Below are positions 14,056 to 23,361 of a stretch of 64,000 nucleotides of DNA, piece after piece; positions within the stretch are counted from its first letter, which is position 1; each line of letters opens with the position of its first letter. The DNA comes from UBA1845 sp002338715 (GTDB lineage Bacteria > Planctomycetota > Phycisphaerae > UBA1845): the NCBI GenBank assembly GCA_035344155.1, contig DAORAL010000026.1, positions 1-64,000 of the forward strand, written 5' to 3'. Position numbers and translations under genes: made by a program. A model generated the notes under the pieces. It did no database searches, was not told where the DNA came from, and saw nothing but the letters and a program-made list of their open reading frames with translations.

Positions 14056-15189
14056 ATGTTCGGAGTAACGCGAATCAAGTCGTATGAGAAGGGCTTGCTG
14101 TTTCGTCACGGCGACTTCGTGCGACTCCTGGAACCCGGTCAGTACCGGTTGTGGAGTCGATTGTGGAGCGCGAGTCGCGAGCGCATCGAAGTGGTCAGCA
14201 CGCTCGAAACCAAATTCGAGCACAAGATTCTCGACCTGTTGGTCAAGAATCAGGAGATGCGCACCGCGCTGCACATCGTCGAACTCGGCGACCACGAGCG
14301 CGGGCTTGTGTGGAAGGATGGCCGCCTCGCGTACATCCTCGGTAAGGGACGCCATGCGTTCTGGACCGAACCATACAAGATCGAAATCGAAATCTTCGAC
14401 TCGAATAACCTTCGCCTGGAGCACCCAAAGATCGAATCGGTTGTTTCGCTCTTTGGTAGTTCGAAGTGGCTCAAGGCCGTCAACGTTGACGAGCACGAAG
14501 ACGCGCTCTTGATCAAGGACGGAAAGATCATCGAGACGCTCAGCAAGGGGCGTCACGTCTTCTGGAACAATGTCGGCCAGGTGACGTGGAAGACGATCGA
14601 CCGTCGCGAGCAGGTGGCCGACGTCGCCGGTCAGGAAATCATGACCAAGGACAAGGTCACGTTGCGCGTGAATTTGTTGGTGGCGTACCAGGTTGTTGAT
14701 TCGTTGCGCGCGGTGACTGTCGTGAGCGATCATGCCCAGGCGCTGTATCGTGAAGCGCAGCTGTTCTTACGAGCCGCGGTCGGTACGAGGACGCTTGATG
14801 CGTTGCTGGCCGACAAGGAGTCCGTCAGCGGTGAGGTGCGAAGTGCGCTCGCGATACGGGCGAAGGATTTTGGTGTGGCGATCAAGAGCGTCGGTTTGAA
14901 GGATATCATCTTGCCAGGCGAGATGAAGACGATCTTGAACCAGGTCATCGAAGCAGAGAAGTCGGCGCAGGCGAACTTGATTCGCAGGCGAGAGGAAACG
15001 GCCGCAGCACGCAGCCAAGCCAACACGGCGAAGCTGCTGGCGGAGAATCCAACGCTGGCTCGCATGAAGGAACTGGAGCAACTGGCTGAAGTTTTGGCCG
15101 GTACGCGATCAACCTTCGTGTTCGGTAACGGTGACCTGTCGAGCCAAGTGCGCAGCCTCGTCGGTAGCAGGGCCAACGACGATGGCTGA
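14056..15189 (+). CDS. Slipin, SPFH/Band-7 membrane protein
   Basis: A 377-residue SPFH protein with an AGAGG ribosome site. There is no N-terminal membrane helix; the first 170 residues have two similar blocks (GLLFRHGDFVRLLEPGQYRLW and GLVWKDGRLAYILGKGRHAFW; a third at ALLIKDGKIIETLSKGRHVFW). The Band-7 core (about 185-300) contains VTLRVNLLVAYQVVD and VGLKDIILPGEMKTILNQVI, followed by an Ala/Glu-rich coiled coil. Slipins recur near RtcB genes in several bacterial groups, and the co-orientation supports membership of the RNA-repair locus. The role may be a membrane scaffold for damage sensing or repair; this is inference. Confidence 0.85.
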   Translation: MFGVTRIKSYEKGLLFRHGDFVRLLEPGQYRLWSRLWSASRERIEVVSTLETKFEHKILDLLVKNQEMRTALHIVELGDHERGLVWKDGRLAYILGKGRHAFWTEPYKIEIEIFDSNNLRLEHPKIESVVSLFGSSKWLKAVNVDEHEDALLIKDGKIIETLSKGRHVFWNNVGQVTWKTIDRREQVADVAGQEIMTKDKVTLRVNLLVAYQVVDSLRAVTVVSDHAQALYREAQLFLRAAVGTRTLDALLADKESVSGEVRSALAIRAKDFGVAIKSVGLKDIILPGEMKTILNQVIEAEKSAQANLIRRREETAAARSQANTAKLLAENPTLARMKELEQLAEVLAGTRSTFVFGNGDLSSQVRSLVGSRANDDG

Positions 15190-15271
15190 CGCGGAGTAAG
15201 TGTGGCCTTTTCTTGAAAACCCGTGCCGGTCGGCGCGATGCGATGGATGTGTCGCGTCGGCCGGCGCTGAT

Positions 15272-15344
15272 GGTGGCTGTAGCTCAACGGCGAGAGCATC
15301 GCGCTGTGAACGCGGGGATACGGGTTCGATTCCCGTCGGTCGCC
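15272..15344 (+). tRNA. tRNA-His(GTG)
   Basis: Acceptor GTGGCTG/CGGTCGC (three G-T pairs), preceded by an encoded G at -1 facing C73, the definitive tRNA-His identity pair. D arm GCTC/GAGC with loop AACGGCGA, anticodon arm TCGCG-CTGTGAA-CGCGG, T arm ACGGG-TTCGATT-CCCGT. It lies 82 bases after the slipin stop and is the last co-oriented element of the RNA-repair locus. Confidence 0.92.
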
Positions 15345-15430
15345 CTGCTATTTGTCGGAACCGATGCGACATCGTCGTTGCATCGTCAAGTGGTGACGCG
15401 GCATTGTCGTCATGAAGCGGCGCGATTGAT

Positions 15431-17200
15431 TTATTGCATGAATGCGTCGGTAGTCGCGGGAGAATCGGTTGTCACCGGAATTGAGGAGAACCCGGCGCCG
15501 GCATATCCAAGCAGAGTTCCGGTAGCGAACGCGAGATCAATCTGGGCGACCTGGTATGCGACGATGGCTTTGATTTCGCGGAGTTGGGCGTCGCCCAGTT
15601 GCGTGAGCACTTCGAGCACTTCGCGCATCGTTCGCAGGCCTTCTTCGAATTGTTTCAACTCGGCTTCGTAGTTGACGCCCGAGACGATGACATTCTGCCG
15701 GGCGGCGAGAATGCGCTGCCAGTTTTGATCGAGCACGTCGAGGGCGTCGAATACTTCCTGGCGGATGGCCAACTCGCGCTGGTTGCGCGTGGACATTCGC
15801 TGCACGCGGGCCAGCATCGCCCGACGCACTTGCGCCTCGCGGGCGTTGTTGGTGACGGGAATTTCACCGCGCAATCCAACTGCCAAACCGGAGTTATCGA
15901 AATCCCACATGCCTTCCCACGCCGACCCATGCGAGCCCTGGCGATCAAGCAGTCCGTATTCAAAATCGACGACGAAAAGCGGCAACGCCTTGTTGCGGGC
16001 CAAGTCGATTTTGATGGCGTCGGCTGCCAACTTCAATTCCAACTCCAACATCTCCATTCGATTTTCAAGGGCGCGTTCGGCGAGCTGATCACGATCAAAG
16101 CTGAATCGCAGAAGCTGTGGCGATGAAGAGATGTTGACGGTCGTCGGTGAATCGAGCTGGACATCGTCGAGATTGAGAATCCGCTTGAGATCGCGCTGCT
16201 TAATTCGCAGGTCGGTCTCGGCGATGATGAGCGATTCCAAACGCTGGGCAACGCCCACCTCGGCGCGGACGATCTCGATCTCGGCTGACAGGCCCTGATT
16301 GGCTCGCTTTCGAACCAGTTCCAGATTGTCGAACGCAAGATTGTACTGCTTCAGGCGAATGTCGAGGGTTTTTTGTGCGCCGTAGACCTGCCAGAATACT
16401 TTCTCTGCTGCGGCTAATATGCGAATGACGTTGAGCTTGGTTTTGGCGTCGATGGCTTGCGCATTCAGGCGAGCGATTCGGATGGATGCGGTGTTGGCTT
16501 CGATGCCAGCCCCACGTAGCAGCGGCTGACTTAGTGAGAATTTCAAGCTTGAGACGTATTGTTCAAACCGCTGTGGTTGCAGTTTGTTTTCTTCGTCGAA
16601 TGCATTGCGCAGCTTGACTTTTCCGCCCGTCGGTAGCGGCACTTCGATGCCTGCATCAAACGTCAGTTGCTCCTTGGTTTGTTCGATCTGGGTCAACTTG
16701 ACGAGTTTCTTGTCGAGGTCATCGGTGTCGGACGTGAATTCGACCAGATCGCGATTCAATGGTGGTGTGTTCTCGCGTTTGTATTGAACACCGCCGAAAA
16801 TGGTTGCGTCGAACTTCGCTTCTTCTTCGCTGACGACCGTGCGGGCCAATTGCGGATCAAGGAGCGTCACGTCCAGATCGAGGTTGTTACGCAATGTTTC
16901 TGCGCGCAACGTCGCAACCGTCAGGTCCAGGTGTTCTCGTGGTGGTGATTGGGGTTGTGATGTGCGCCGCTTCTTGACGGTATCAAGTTCATCTTCAATC
17001 GCGACGCCGCGCGATGTTGATAGCGATGCCAAGTCGGTTTGCTGTACATCGCGCACGTGTTGTCCCACGCGCTTGCTCAGCGGTGTGCTGGGGGAATCGG
17101 GCCATCGTGCGCAACCGGACTGCACGGACAACGCGCACAGGAGTATTGCCCAGAGCACGCGCATGCGATCGAACTTGGAGTTGGTTTGCGGACGCCTCAT
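15431..17200 (-). CDS. TolC-family outer membrane efflux lipoprotein
   Basis: About 589 residues from the ATG at 17200 (an ATG at 17164 gives a shorter signal peptide; a TTG at 17224 is possible). The N-terminus ends in a lipobox, LSVQSGC, so it should be lipid-anchored in the outer membrane. Two OEP repeats are visible: one near 240-400 with long amphipathic helices (AAEKVFWQVYGAQKTLDIRL, ANQGLSAEIEIVRAEVGVAQ) and one near 410-560 (REAQVRRAMLARVQRM, FDALDVLDQNWQRI). It would form the exit duct for the HlyD/ABC pair encoded just upstream on the same strand, 31 bases apart. Confidence 0.85.
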   Translation of the reverse strand: MRRPQTNSKFDRMRVLWAILLCALSVQSGCARWPDSPSTPLSKRVGQHVRDVQQTDLASLSTSRGVAIEDELDTVKKRRTSQPQSPPREHLDLTVATLRAETLRNNLDLDVTLLDPQLARTVVSEEEAKFDATIFGGVQYKRENTPPLNRDLVEFTSDTDDLDKKLVKLTQIEQTKEQLTFDAGIEVPLPTGGKVKLRNAFDEENKLQPQRFEQYVSSLKFSLSQPLLRGAGIEANTASIRIARLNAQAIDAKTKLNVIRILAAAEKVFWQVYGAQKTLDIRLKQYNLAFDNLELVRKRANQGLSAEIEIVRAEVGVAQRLESLIIAETDLRIKQRDLKRILNLDDVQLDSPTTVNISSSPQLLRFSFDRDQLAERALENRMEMLELELKLAADAIKIDLARNKALPLFVVDFEYGLLDRQGSHGSAWEGMWDFDNSGLAVGLRGEIPVTNNAREAQVRRAMLARVQRMSTRNQRELAIRQEVFDALDVLDQNWQRILAARQNVIVSGVNYEAELKQFEEGLRTMREVLEVLTQLGDAQLREIKAIVAYQVAQIDLAFATGTLLGYAGAGFSSIPVTTDSPATTDAFMQ

Positions 17201-17231
17201 GATGAGTCGGTAGATTGCCCTCAATGCGCGA

Positions 17232-18581
17232 TTATTTCAATCGCTTCCTGGCAATATCTGACTTGGGATCGGGCGGCGCTACAACCGGCGGGAATCCGTT
17301 CAGTTGCCGCCAGATCTCATAGCCAATCGAAACCTGATTCAAAAGCACCCACCCTTTGGCCCGCACCCCTTGGCGCAGGTAGTGGACATCCGGCCATTCC
17401 TGTTCCGACTCGTCCGGTACGACCAGCAATCGGAATTTCCCGTTTCCATCATCGGTGGAGTCGATCAACGCCACTTTTCCACCGAACGTTCCAACCGCGA
17501 CGGAGGGCCAACCGACGAATTGCACAGCCGGCCAACCTTCAAACTGGAGCCGCACCGGTGCACCATTTCCGATGAGTGGCGCATCGTTACCGTCCACCCA
17601 GATTTCAACCGCACGGTCCAAGGCATCCGGAACCAGAGTCAGCAGCGGGTCGCCGGCTTTGACGATTTCGCCGCCTTCGTTGGCAATGAGTCGAAACACC
17701 GTGCCGCTGCGTGGCGCGCTGACTTGTTGGGAACGCTGTCTTGATAATTGAACTTCGATCTTTGCGAGGCTCGCGCGGGTATCCTGGGCTTGTCCTCTGG
17801 CATCGCCTAGGGAAGCCCGCGCGGAGTCGATCTTGGCGCCCTGCTCGGTCGTGACTTTTGCCAGGTCCTGTTCCGAAGCGCGCAAATCGGCGATGGCGCT
17901 GTCGAGCGATGCCTGGGCTCGGTTCAAGGCGGCTTGAGATTGCTCGTAGTCACGCTTGGCCACATCGAACTGGCGCTTCGACACGATCCCGTCGGTGATC
18001 AGGTTTTTCTTCCGCTCAAACTGGGCCTCAGCCGCGACGACTGCCGCTTCGGCGGCTGACAATGATTCGCGCTCGCCGCGGACTTTTTGCTTGTTTGTTT
18101 CGAGCCGGAACGTGGCCGCTGCGACCGCCAAGTCCAGGGTGGCTTCGAGATTGGCAACCTGCGCTTCGTAAGATTGTACTTTTTGTCCGTACGCTTCGAG
18201 TTTGCCCTGCAGTGCGGATTTTTCCTGCTCCAACCGGGTCAGCAAATTGGGATCGATGTCGCTGATCTCCAGAAGCGGATCACCGGATTCGACTCGGCTT
18301 CCCTCCCGAACCCACCAGCGTACGATGCGGCCATTGATCGGCGCTTCGATCTGTTGCTGCCGTTCAAGCGGCGCATAGGCGACAACGCGCCCAGTACCGC
18401 GGATATTCTGTTGCCACGGTGCGAAGATCAGGAAGAACGGACCCAGCACAAATGCGAACGCCAACACGATGGCGATCCGAACGACCCAGCGTGACGACCG
18501 GACCATCGCCAACGCCTTGGAGTCCGCGTTGACGAAAAGCCCGCCTTCACCGGAAAATGCGGTGTGGGATTGCGCGCTCAC
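17232..18581 (-). CDS. HlyD-family membrane fusion protein
   Basis: 449 residues with one N-terminal membrane helix (about 31-50, VRIAIVLAFAFVLGPFFLIF), a split biotinyl-lipoyl-like domain (EAPINGRIVRWWVREGSRVESGDPLLEI near 95 and SAPRSGTVFRLIANEGGEIVKAGDPLLTLV near 300), and a long central coiled-coil hairpin (about 125-290). It joins the inner-membrane ABC transporter to the TolC duct. Its ATG overlaps the stop of the ABC gene (ATGA), so the two are translationally coupled. The cargo is not encoded nearby in a form I recognise. Confidence 0.9.
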   Translation of the reverse strand: MSAQSHTAFSGEGGLFVNADSKALAMVRSSRWVVRIAIVLAFAFVLGPFFLIFAPWQQNIRGTGRVVAYAPLERQQQIEAPINGRIVRWWVREGSRVESGDPLLEISDIDPNLLTRLEQEKSALQGKLEAYGQKVQSYEAQVANLEATLDLAVAAATFRLETNKQKVRGERESLSAAEAAVVAAEAQFERKKNLITDGIVSKRQFDVAKRDYEQSQAALNRAQASLDSAIADLRASEQDLAKVTTEQGAKIDSARASLGDARGQAQDTRASLAKIEVQLSRQRSQQVSAPRSGTVFRLIANEGGEIVKAGDPLLTLVPDALDRAVEIWVDGNDAPLIGNGAPVRLQFEGWPAVQFVGWPSVAVGTFGGKVALIDSTDDGNGKFRLLVVPDESEQEWPDVHYLRQGVRAKGWVLLNQVSIGYEIWRQLNGFPPVVAPPDPKSDIARKRLK

Positions 18582-20287
18582 GATGCCACCTCTTCCGTCG
18601 AAGCTGCTGCGAACCCAGCGCCATTTGGATCGATCATTCCATCGTTCAGGCGGATCCGCCTATTGATGCGAGCGTGTTGGTAGTCGCTGTTTCCGAGCAT
18701 GATCAAGGTCCAGCTGTGATTGCGCCCGATCAGAGCGTTCATGGCTTTGACTTGAGCTTCGTCGTCCAGCGCTTCAATGATCTCGTCGATGACGAGCAAT
18801 CGGGGTTTGCCGGCGATCGCTCGGGCGAGCATGAGTCGTCGGGCCTGGCCCGCAGACAGGGGAGCGCCGCGATGGTTTAAGACGGTCGCGGTTCCTTCGG
18901 GCAACCCCTTGATTTCCTCAAGCATGCCAATGGCTTCGAGTGCATCGCGTACGTCGGACGGCGTAACTTCCTTGCGTCCCATGCATACGTTTTCTGCGAT
19001 CGTGCCATCGATCATCTCAACGTCTTTGACCACGGCCATGTGACGGCGCAACGAGTCCAGACTGATCTCACGAATGTCGACACCGTCGAGTTCGATGCGC
19101 CCGGAGGTTGGCGATCTCAATCCGTAGATCAGGTCTGCGAGTGTGCTCTTGCCGCTGCCGTGGCCTCCGAGGATGAGCACGCTGTCACCGCTGCTAACCC
19201 GCAGGTTGATCCCTTTCGCCGCGTTGGCCGCATGCGGATATTCATAATTCAAGTCGATCAACGCCAATTCAGCGCCTTTCGCGGAAGTGGGGGCTTCTTC
19301 TCCGCCGTTGCGTTCGAGCGGCAAGTCCAACAGTTGACCGAGTTTGTCGACGGCGGCGAGCAAGTCGTAAAAGCTCTCGAGCTTTTGTCCCATTTTTGCA
19401 AACGACGCGAGCACAATGGAGACGATCAACTCGGAAGCGACGAGTTGACCCAGTGTGAGTTGGCCATTGATGACCAGCCAGCCGCCCAACGAGAGCAGTG
19501 CGGTTGCGGCCAACGCCTGGAGCGCCAGCGAACCGACGATCTGTCTGAAGACGACGCGGTAGTGGCGCTGCCGCGCCTCCACATATTCGACCGCCAGCGC
19601 GTCTGCGCGACTTTGGGCCAGGTCTGGACCGCCGACCTGCTTGAAGGAAAGCGGACTTCTGGCGATTTCCTCCAATGATGCGGCGACGGCATACTTGGCT
19701 TTGGATTCTTCGATCGCGGTGCGGATGGCGCCGCGCCCCATGATGAACAGGATGATGGCGATGCCCGCGATCAGGACGACGTCGAATGCCAATAGAAACG
19801 GGTGATAGAACGCGAGAATGAGCAGGCCGATGACGGTCTGCAACACCACGGCGACCCCATCAAGCAGCAAGGTGGCTCCGACTTTCTGTACGGTCAGGAC
19901 GTCGAAGAAGCGGTTGACAAGCTCGGGTCCGTGGTTTCGATCGAACGATTCGACGCGGACGCGCGGCAGGCGGAACCCCAGGTCGGTGACGACCCGAACA
20001 AACAGTCGCCGCTGCATCAACTCGACAATATAGACTTTGAACGCCCGAATCGTCCCCGCGAGAGATAGAAATGCCAGCAACAGGATGGCCAGGATCAGCA
20101 GCGGCTGCGTGAGACCCCCAAACGAAACGATGTTGACAAGGGATTGGACTGCAACGGGAGTAGCAAGCGTCAGAACGCCAACGCCAATCGCGAACGCAAC
20201 CACGATCGCCAGCTCGCGTCGCTCCGGTTTGAGCAACTGCAGCAAACGACGCATGGGATGGGTTTGCGAGGCATGGTCCGCGGTCAT
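18578..20287 (-). CDS. ABC exporter with fused permease and divergent ATPase loops
   Basis: 569 residues: six membrane segments in 1-310 and a nucleotide-binding domain from about 340. Walker A is GGHGSGKS and the signature is LSAGQ; Walker B plus catalytic glutamate is LLVIDEIIEALD. Two normally invariant residues are replaced: the Q-loop glutamine is Lys (MAVVKDVEMIDGTI) and the H-loop histidine is Gly/Asn (TLIMLGNSDY). No peptidase C39 domain is present. It heads the export operon ABC-HlyD-TolC. The altered loops suggest slow or unusual ATP use, or a paired ATPase elsewhere. Confidence 0.88.
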   Translation of the reverse strand: MTADHASQTHPMRRLLQLLKPERRELAIVVAFAIGVGVLTLATPVAVQSLVNIVSFGGLTQPLLILAILLLAFLSLAGTIRAFKVYIVELMQRRLFVRVVTDLGFRLPRVRVESFDRNHGPELVNRFFDVLTVQKVGATLLLDGVAVVLQTVIGLLILAFYHPFLLAFDVVLIAGIAIILFIMGRGAIRTAIEESKAKYAVAASLEEIARSPLSFKQVGGPDLAQSRADALAVEYVEARQRHYRVVFRQIVGSLALQALAATALLSLGGWLVINGQLTLGQLVASELIVSIVLASFAKMGQKLESFYDLLAAVDKLGQLLDLPLERNGGEEAPTSAKGAELALIDLNYEYPHAANAAKGINLRVSSGDSVLILGGHGSGKSTLADLIYGLRSPTSGRIELDGVDIREISLDSLRRHMAVVKDVEMIDGTIAENVCMGRKEVTPSDVRDALEAIGMLEEIKGLPEGTATVLNHRGAPLSAGQARRLMLARAIAGKPRLLVIDEIIEALDDEAQVKAMNALIGRNHSWTLIMLGNSDYQHARINRRIRLNDGMIDPNGAGFAAASTEEVAS

Positions 20288-20406
20288 GTCATCGTTCCAA
20301 AGAATCCCCAGGATGCATCAATTCATTGCCCGCATCTGCTGCACCGTGCGGGGGCACTGGGGCCGGTATCAGCGAAGCGTATTACACGAAGTATAATTCG
20401 TCAATA

Positions 20407-20422
20407 TTTTCTCGTGAGAAAA
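20407..20422. promoter_or_regulatory. Operator-like palindrome
   Basis: TTTTCTC-GT-GAGAAAA is a perfect 7+7 inverted repeat in the intergenic space between the export operon (start 20287) and the divergent winged-helix gene (20528). Position and symmetry suggest an operator for that regulator. Confidence 0.4.
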
Positions 20423-20527
20423 GTGTCGCCTTTCGTAAACACGCATGATAGACTATTGGTTGTATCGGGCGATTGTGACAGTTTGGTGACAGATCGCCCC
20501 CGGGCCCTCAGTTCCAGGACGTACGCA

Positions 20528-20890
20528 ATGGCGAAACGAACCGTCAAGAAGTCCAGTAAAGTAAAACAAAACACGAAGCCGGAAACCGAAAAGGGCAATC
20601 AGCGATCCCCGCGTTGGACGTTTTTGACCAACCACGCGCATGTCCTGGCGATCCTGGCCGGTGACCCGCAGTTGGTGCTTCGGGTGGTCGCGGCGCGCGT
20701 CGGCATTACGGAGCGGGCGGTGCAGCGCATCGTCCTCGATCTGGAGGACGAAGGTTACATCGAACGCGAACGGGTTGGACGCCAGAATCATTACCGTGTG
20801 ATCAAGCAACTCGCGCTTCGCCACCCGATTGAAGCCCATCGCAACATCGGGGACCTGCTCAAGTTGATTTCCATCACGCCCAAACAGTAG
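20528..20890 (+). CDS. Winged-helix transcriptional regulator
   Basis: A 120-residue protein with a Lys-rich N-terminal tail (MAKRTVKKSSKVKQ) and a MarR-like winged helix: HAHVLAILAGDPQLVLRVVA, ARVGITERAVQRIVLDLEDE as the recognition helix region, and a wing GYIERERVGRQNHYRV. It is divergent from the ABC export operon and likely controls it or itself. The start at 20528 is chosen because the upstream in-frame extension is unstructured and reaches into the intergenic palindrome. Confidence 0.8.
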   Translation: MAKRTVKKSSKVKQNTKPETEKGNQRSPRWTFLTNHAHVLAILAGDPQLVLRVVAARVGITERAVQRIVLDLEDEGYIERERVGRQNHYRVIKQLALRHPIEAHRNIGDLLKLISITPKQ

Positions 20891-21169
20891 CGCACTGGCG
20901 AACGAAAGTGCGCTTGACGCTTCGCTTGCAGCATTGCCCGCGATTCACCCAGGGCGGTAAGAGCATTTCGATGAACGCGAGTCCCTTCGTTCCTTCATCT
21001 GTCTGATCCCAGATTCAATGATACGATCAAGTTGCCTCTTGGAAACCAATTGTTTCCAAATGACGGCGGCATGTCGCCATAGCGATCTCAATCCAAGCGT
21101 AGCGTCTTGCTCGCCCACTCTTCACAGCACGGACGCCGGTGCTTGCCTGGATTAACTTCGTCTTGCCCC

Positions 21170-21236
21170 TGGATTCCCGCCTGCGCGGGAATGACGGCTT
21201 TACGCAGGAATGACGGCTTTGCGCGGGAATGACGGC
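21170..21236. repeat. Tandem GGGAATGACGG repeat
   Basis: One GGATTCCCGC...GCGGGAATGACGG hairpin unit followed by two further partial copies (GCAGGAATGACGGCTTT and GCGCGGGAATGACGG). This is a common dispersed bacterial repeat type built on ATTCCC-N-GGGAAT. The surrounding 20891-21561 contains no gene I can support. Confidence 0.75.
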
Positions 21237-21561
21237 GCGGTCGCTCCGCTGCGATTGGATTGGGAAAGCTCTAAAGTGACTGTGCACACGGACGCGGAAT
21301 CTTTGGGGAATTCACCCAACGAATGCGCGAAATCGCACGCACTTGGATTGTGCGTGTGGGAGGTTTCGATCTGCAAAACTTTGGGACGAATTGTGAGTTT
21401 CTTCGTGCGTTCAATTCACTCAAAACTTGCTGGACGGTTGCGTTCGTTTCGCTTATTAAGTGTCCGCAGCAACGCGAAGTGCAGCGCGACGTTTGCGATT
21501 ATTCGGTATTGCTGTTCAGTATTGCTGATGTGTGCTCCGGTTGGTCCAATCAAGAGAATCC

Positions 21562-22188
21562 ATGGAAACGAATCACACTGACAAGCTCGATGAGATTAAC
21601 GAACTCAAGCAGCGCTTGATGCGGCTTGAAAGCGAAGTGCATGGCGATGCAAACGCGCGTTGGACGCCGCCAAAGTTCTACTTTGCGTATGAACTGATGG
21701 GCGGAATGACCTTGGGCCTCATTGCGGCTGGGGCGAGCTTGCTCTTTAACATCATCGGTGCGTCGATGATGCAAAAGCATCCGCTTGAGTTGATCCGCGT
21801 TTACCTGACATTCCCGATGGGCGAGAAAGCGCTGACGCTGGACAGTGATTTTGCATTGGCCGCGGGCGTTTGCCTTTACCTGCTGACGGGCATGATCGGG
21901 GGCATTCCGATTCACTTGATTCTAAGTCGATATTTCGCCAATGCCGCGTTCGGTATGCGTTTCGTCGTCGCGACGATTCTTGGGCTTGGTGTGTGGGTGG
22001 TGAATTTCTACGGGCTGATCGCGTGGTTGCAGCCCAAGTTGATTGGCGGCAACTGGATTCTGGACAACATTCCGATCTGGGTCGCCATCGCGACGCATCT
22101 GGTGTTCGCGTGGACGATGTTGGTCGTCGGAAAACTCGGACAGTTCGTTCCGAGCGAAAAATCACTGCCTCCTGTCGGGGCGAATTAG
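21562..22188 (+). CDS. Membrane protein upstream of the cbb3 oxidase genes
   Basis: 208 residues from the ATG at 21562. A short coiled coil (about 6-27, LDEINELKQRLMRLESEV) precedes four membrane segments (about 48-68, 98-122, 130-152, 172-193). No cofactor motif is visible. The name-worthy family is unknown to me; its position before the cytochrome c and ccoNO genes suggests a role in oxidase assembly or stability. A 147-base gap separates it from the next gene. Confidence 0.7.
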   Translation: METNHTDKLDEINELKQRLMRLESEVHGDANARWTPPKFYFAYELMGGMTLGLIAAGASLLFNIIGASMMQKHPLELIRVYLTFPMGEKALTLDSDFALAAGVCLYLLTGMIGGIPIHLILSRYFANAAFGMRFVVATILGLGVWVVNFYGLIAWLQPKLIGGNWILDNIPIWVAIATHLVFAWTMLVVGKLGQFVPSEKSLPPVGAN

Positions 22189-22335
22189 TTTGAATCGATT
22201 TGTGGACGCGCGTTGGAGTTCGCGTCGCGAGCGCCCGGATAATCTGGGCATGCGAACCGCCCAACGTTACAAGCGGCTCCGCAGGTATAACGGCAACACA
22301 GTTCATTGTACTCTCATTAGCATGAGGCTTACCCG

Positions 22336-23361
22336 TTGATGAATTCATGGAAATCTTGGAACGTCTGCCTGCTGGCTGTTGTTCTCCTGAGCGGGTGCAC
22401 AACCGAACCGCAGGAATCAGACGTCGACACGTCCAGACCGACCGAGTTCGGTTACCAAACAACGCCCCGCACGGTCCGATTGCAGGAAGGGAAAGCCGCT
22501 TACGAATTCTACTGCATCGGCTGCCATGGCGAGAATGGCTTGGGTGATGGGCCGGCTGCCCGGATGCTCAACCCGGCGCCGCGCAACTTCCAGAAAGCCA
22601 AGTTCAAATTTATCAGCACGCGGTTCGCCGAACTGCCCACCGACGAAGACTTGTTCCGCACCATCAGCACGGGGCTTCGCGGTAGTTCGATGCCCTCATG
22701 GGGACACCTTCCGGCGCAAACGCGTTGGGCGCTCGTTGAATACATCAAGACATTCAGCGACATCTGGAAGCGACCGCCCACGCCGTCGATTCCCTTCGTG
22801 ACCGACCCCTATGTCGAAATGAAGGACAAGTCCGAAGCGATCAAGCGCGGCGAAGTGGCGTATCACGGTTTCTTCAGCTGTTGGAACTGCCATCCCGCGT
22901 ATGTCTCCGAAGAGAAGATCAGCGAATATTCCCAAGAGTTGGGCGGCCCGCCGCGTTCGGGACTTCGCGACAACCTCAATCAATCCGCGATCAAGAAGGA
23001 CGAGGAAGACAAAACGATCTTCGCCCCGGACTTCCTGCGTGACTACGTCAAAGCCGGTACGTCGGTTGACATTCTTTATCGCTCCATCGCAGCCGGCATC
23101 ACCGGAACGGCGATGCCCACGTGGATCGATGCGGCTGCCAGCGGTCCGGAAGACGAAGAAGGCAACAAGCTGGTGACGCAAGCCGACATCTGGGCGATCG
23201 CGTACTACGTTCAGGATCTCATCAAGAAACGCGAAGTGATGATTTCGCCAGATGACATCGTCGTGCGGACGAATCGCGAGATGCGTATCGGCGAATCGGG
23301 CATGGAATACACCGCGGAACTTCCGGTTGTTGCAACCGAGGAGTTCATTGAAGACGAATAG
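22336..23361 (+). CDS. Dihaem cytochrome c lipoprotein
   Basis: 341 residues with a lipoprotein signal (VVLLSGC, mature Cys near residue 21). Two covalent haem sites are present, CIGCH (about 58) and CWNCH (about 188), in two cytochrome-c-like domains with likely Met ligands (SSMPSWG, GTAMPTWID). It would be a periplasm-facing electron carrier or oxidase subunit. It sits directly before ccoN, where it can replace the absent CcoP dihaem subunit. The start may be the second Met at 22339. Confidence 0.88.
   Translation: MMNSWKSWNVCLLAVVLLSGCTTEPQESDVDTSRPTEFGYQTTPRTVRLQEGKAAYEFYCIGCHGENGLGDGPAARMLNPAPRNFQKAKFKFISTRFAELPTDEDLFRTISTGLRGSSMPSWGHLPAQTRWALVEYIKTFSDIWKRPPTPSIPFVTDPYVEMKDKSEAIKRGEVAYHGFFSCWNCHPAYVSEEKISEYSQELGGPPRSGLRDNLNQSAIKKDEEDKTIFAPDFLRDYVKAGTSVDILYRSIAAGITGTAMPTWIDAAASGPEDEEGNKLVTQADIWAIAYYVQDLIKKREVMISPDDIVVRTNREMRIGESGMEYTAELPVVATEEFIEDE

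Noticed and set aside
22240..22262. Sigma-54-like CTGGGCATG...CCGC before the dihaem cytochrome gene
   Set aside because: The -12 element is CCGC rather than TTGC; too weak to support.
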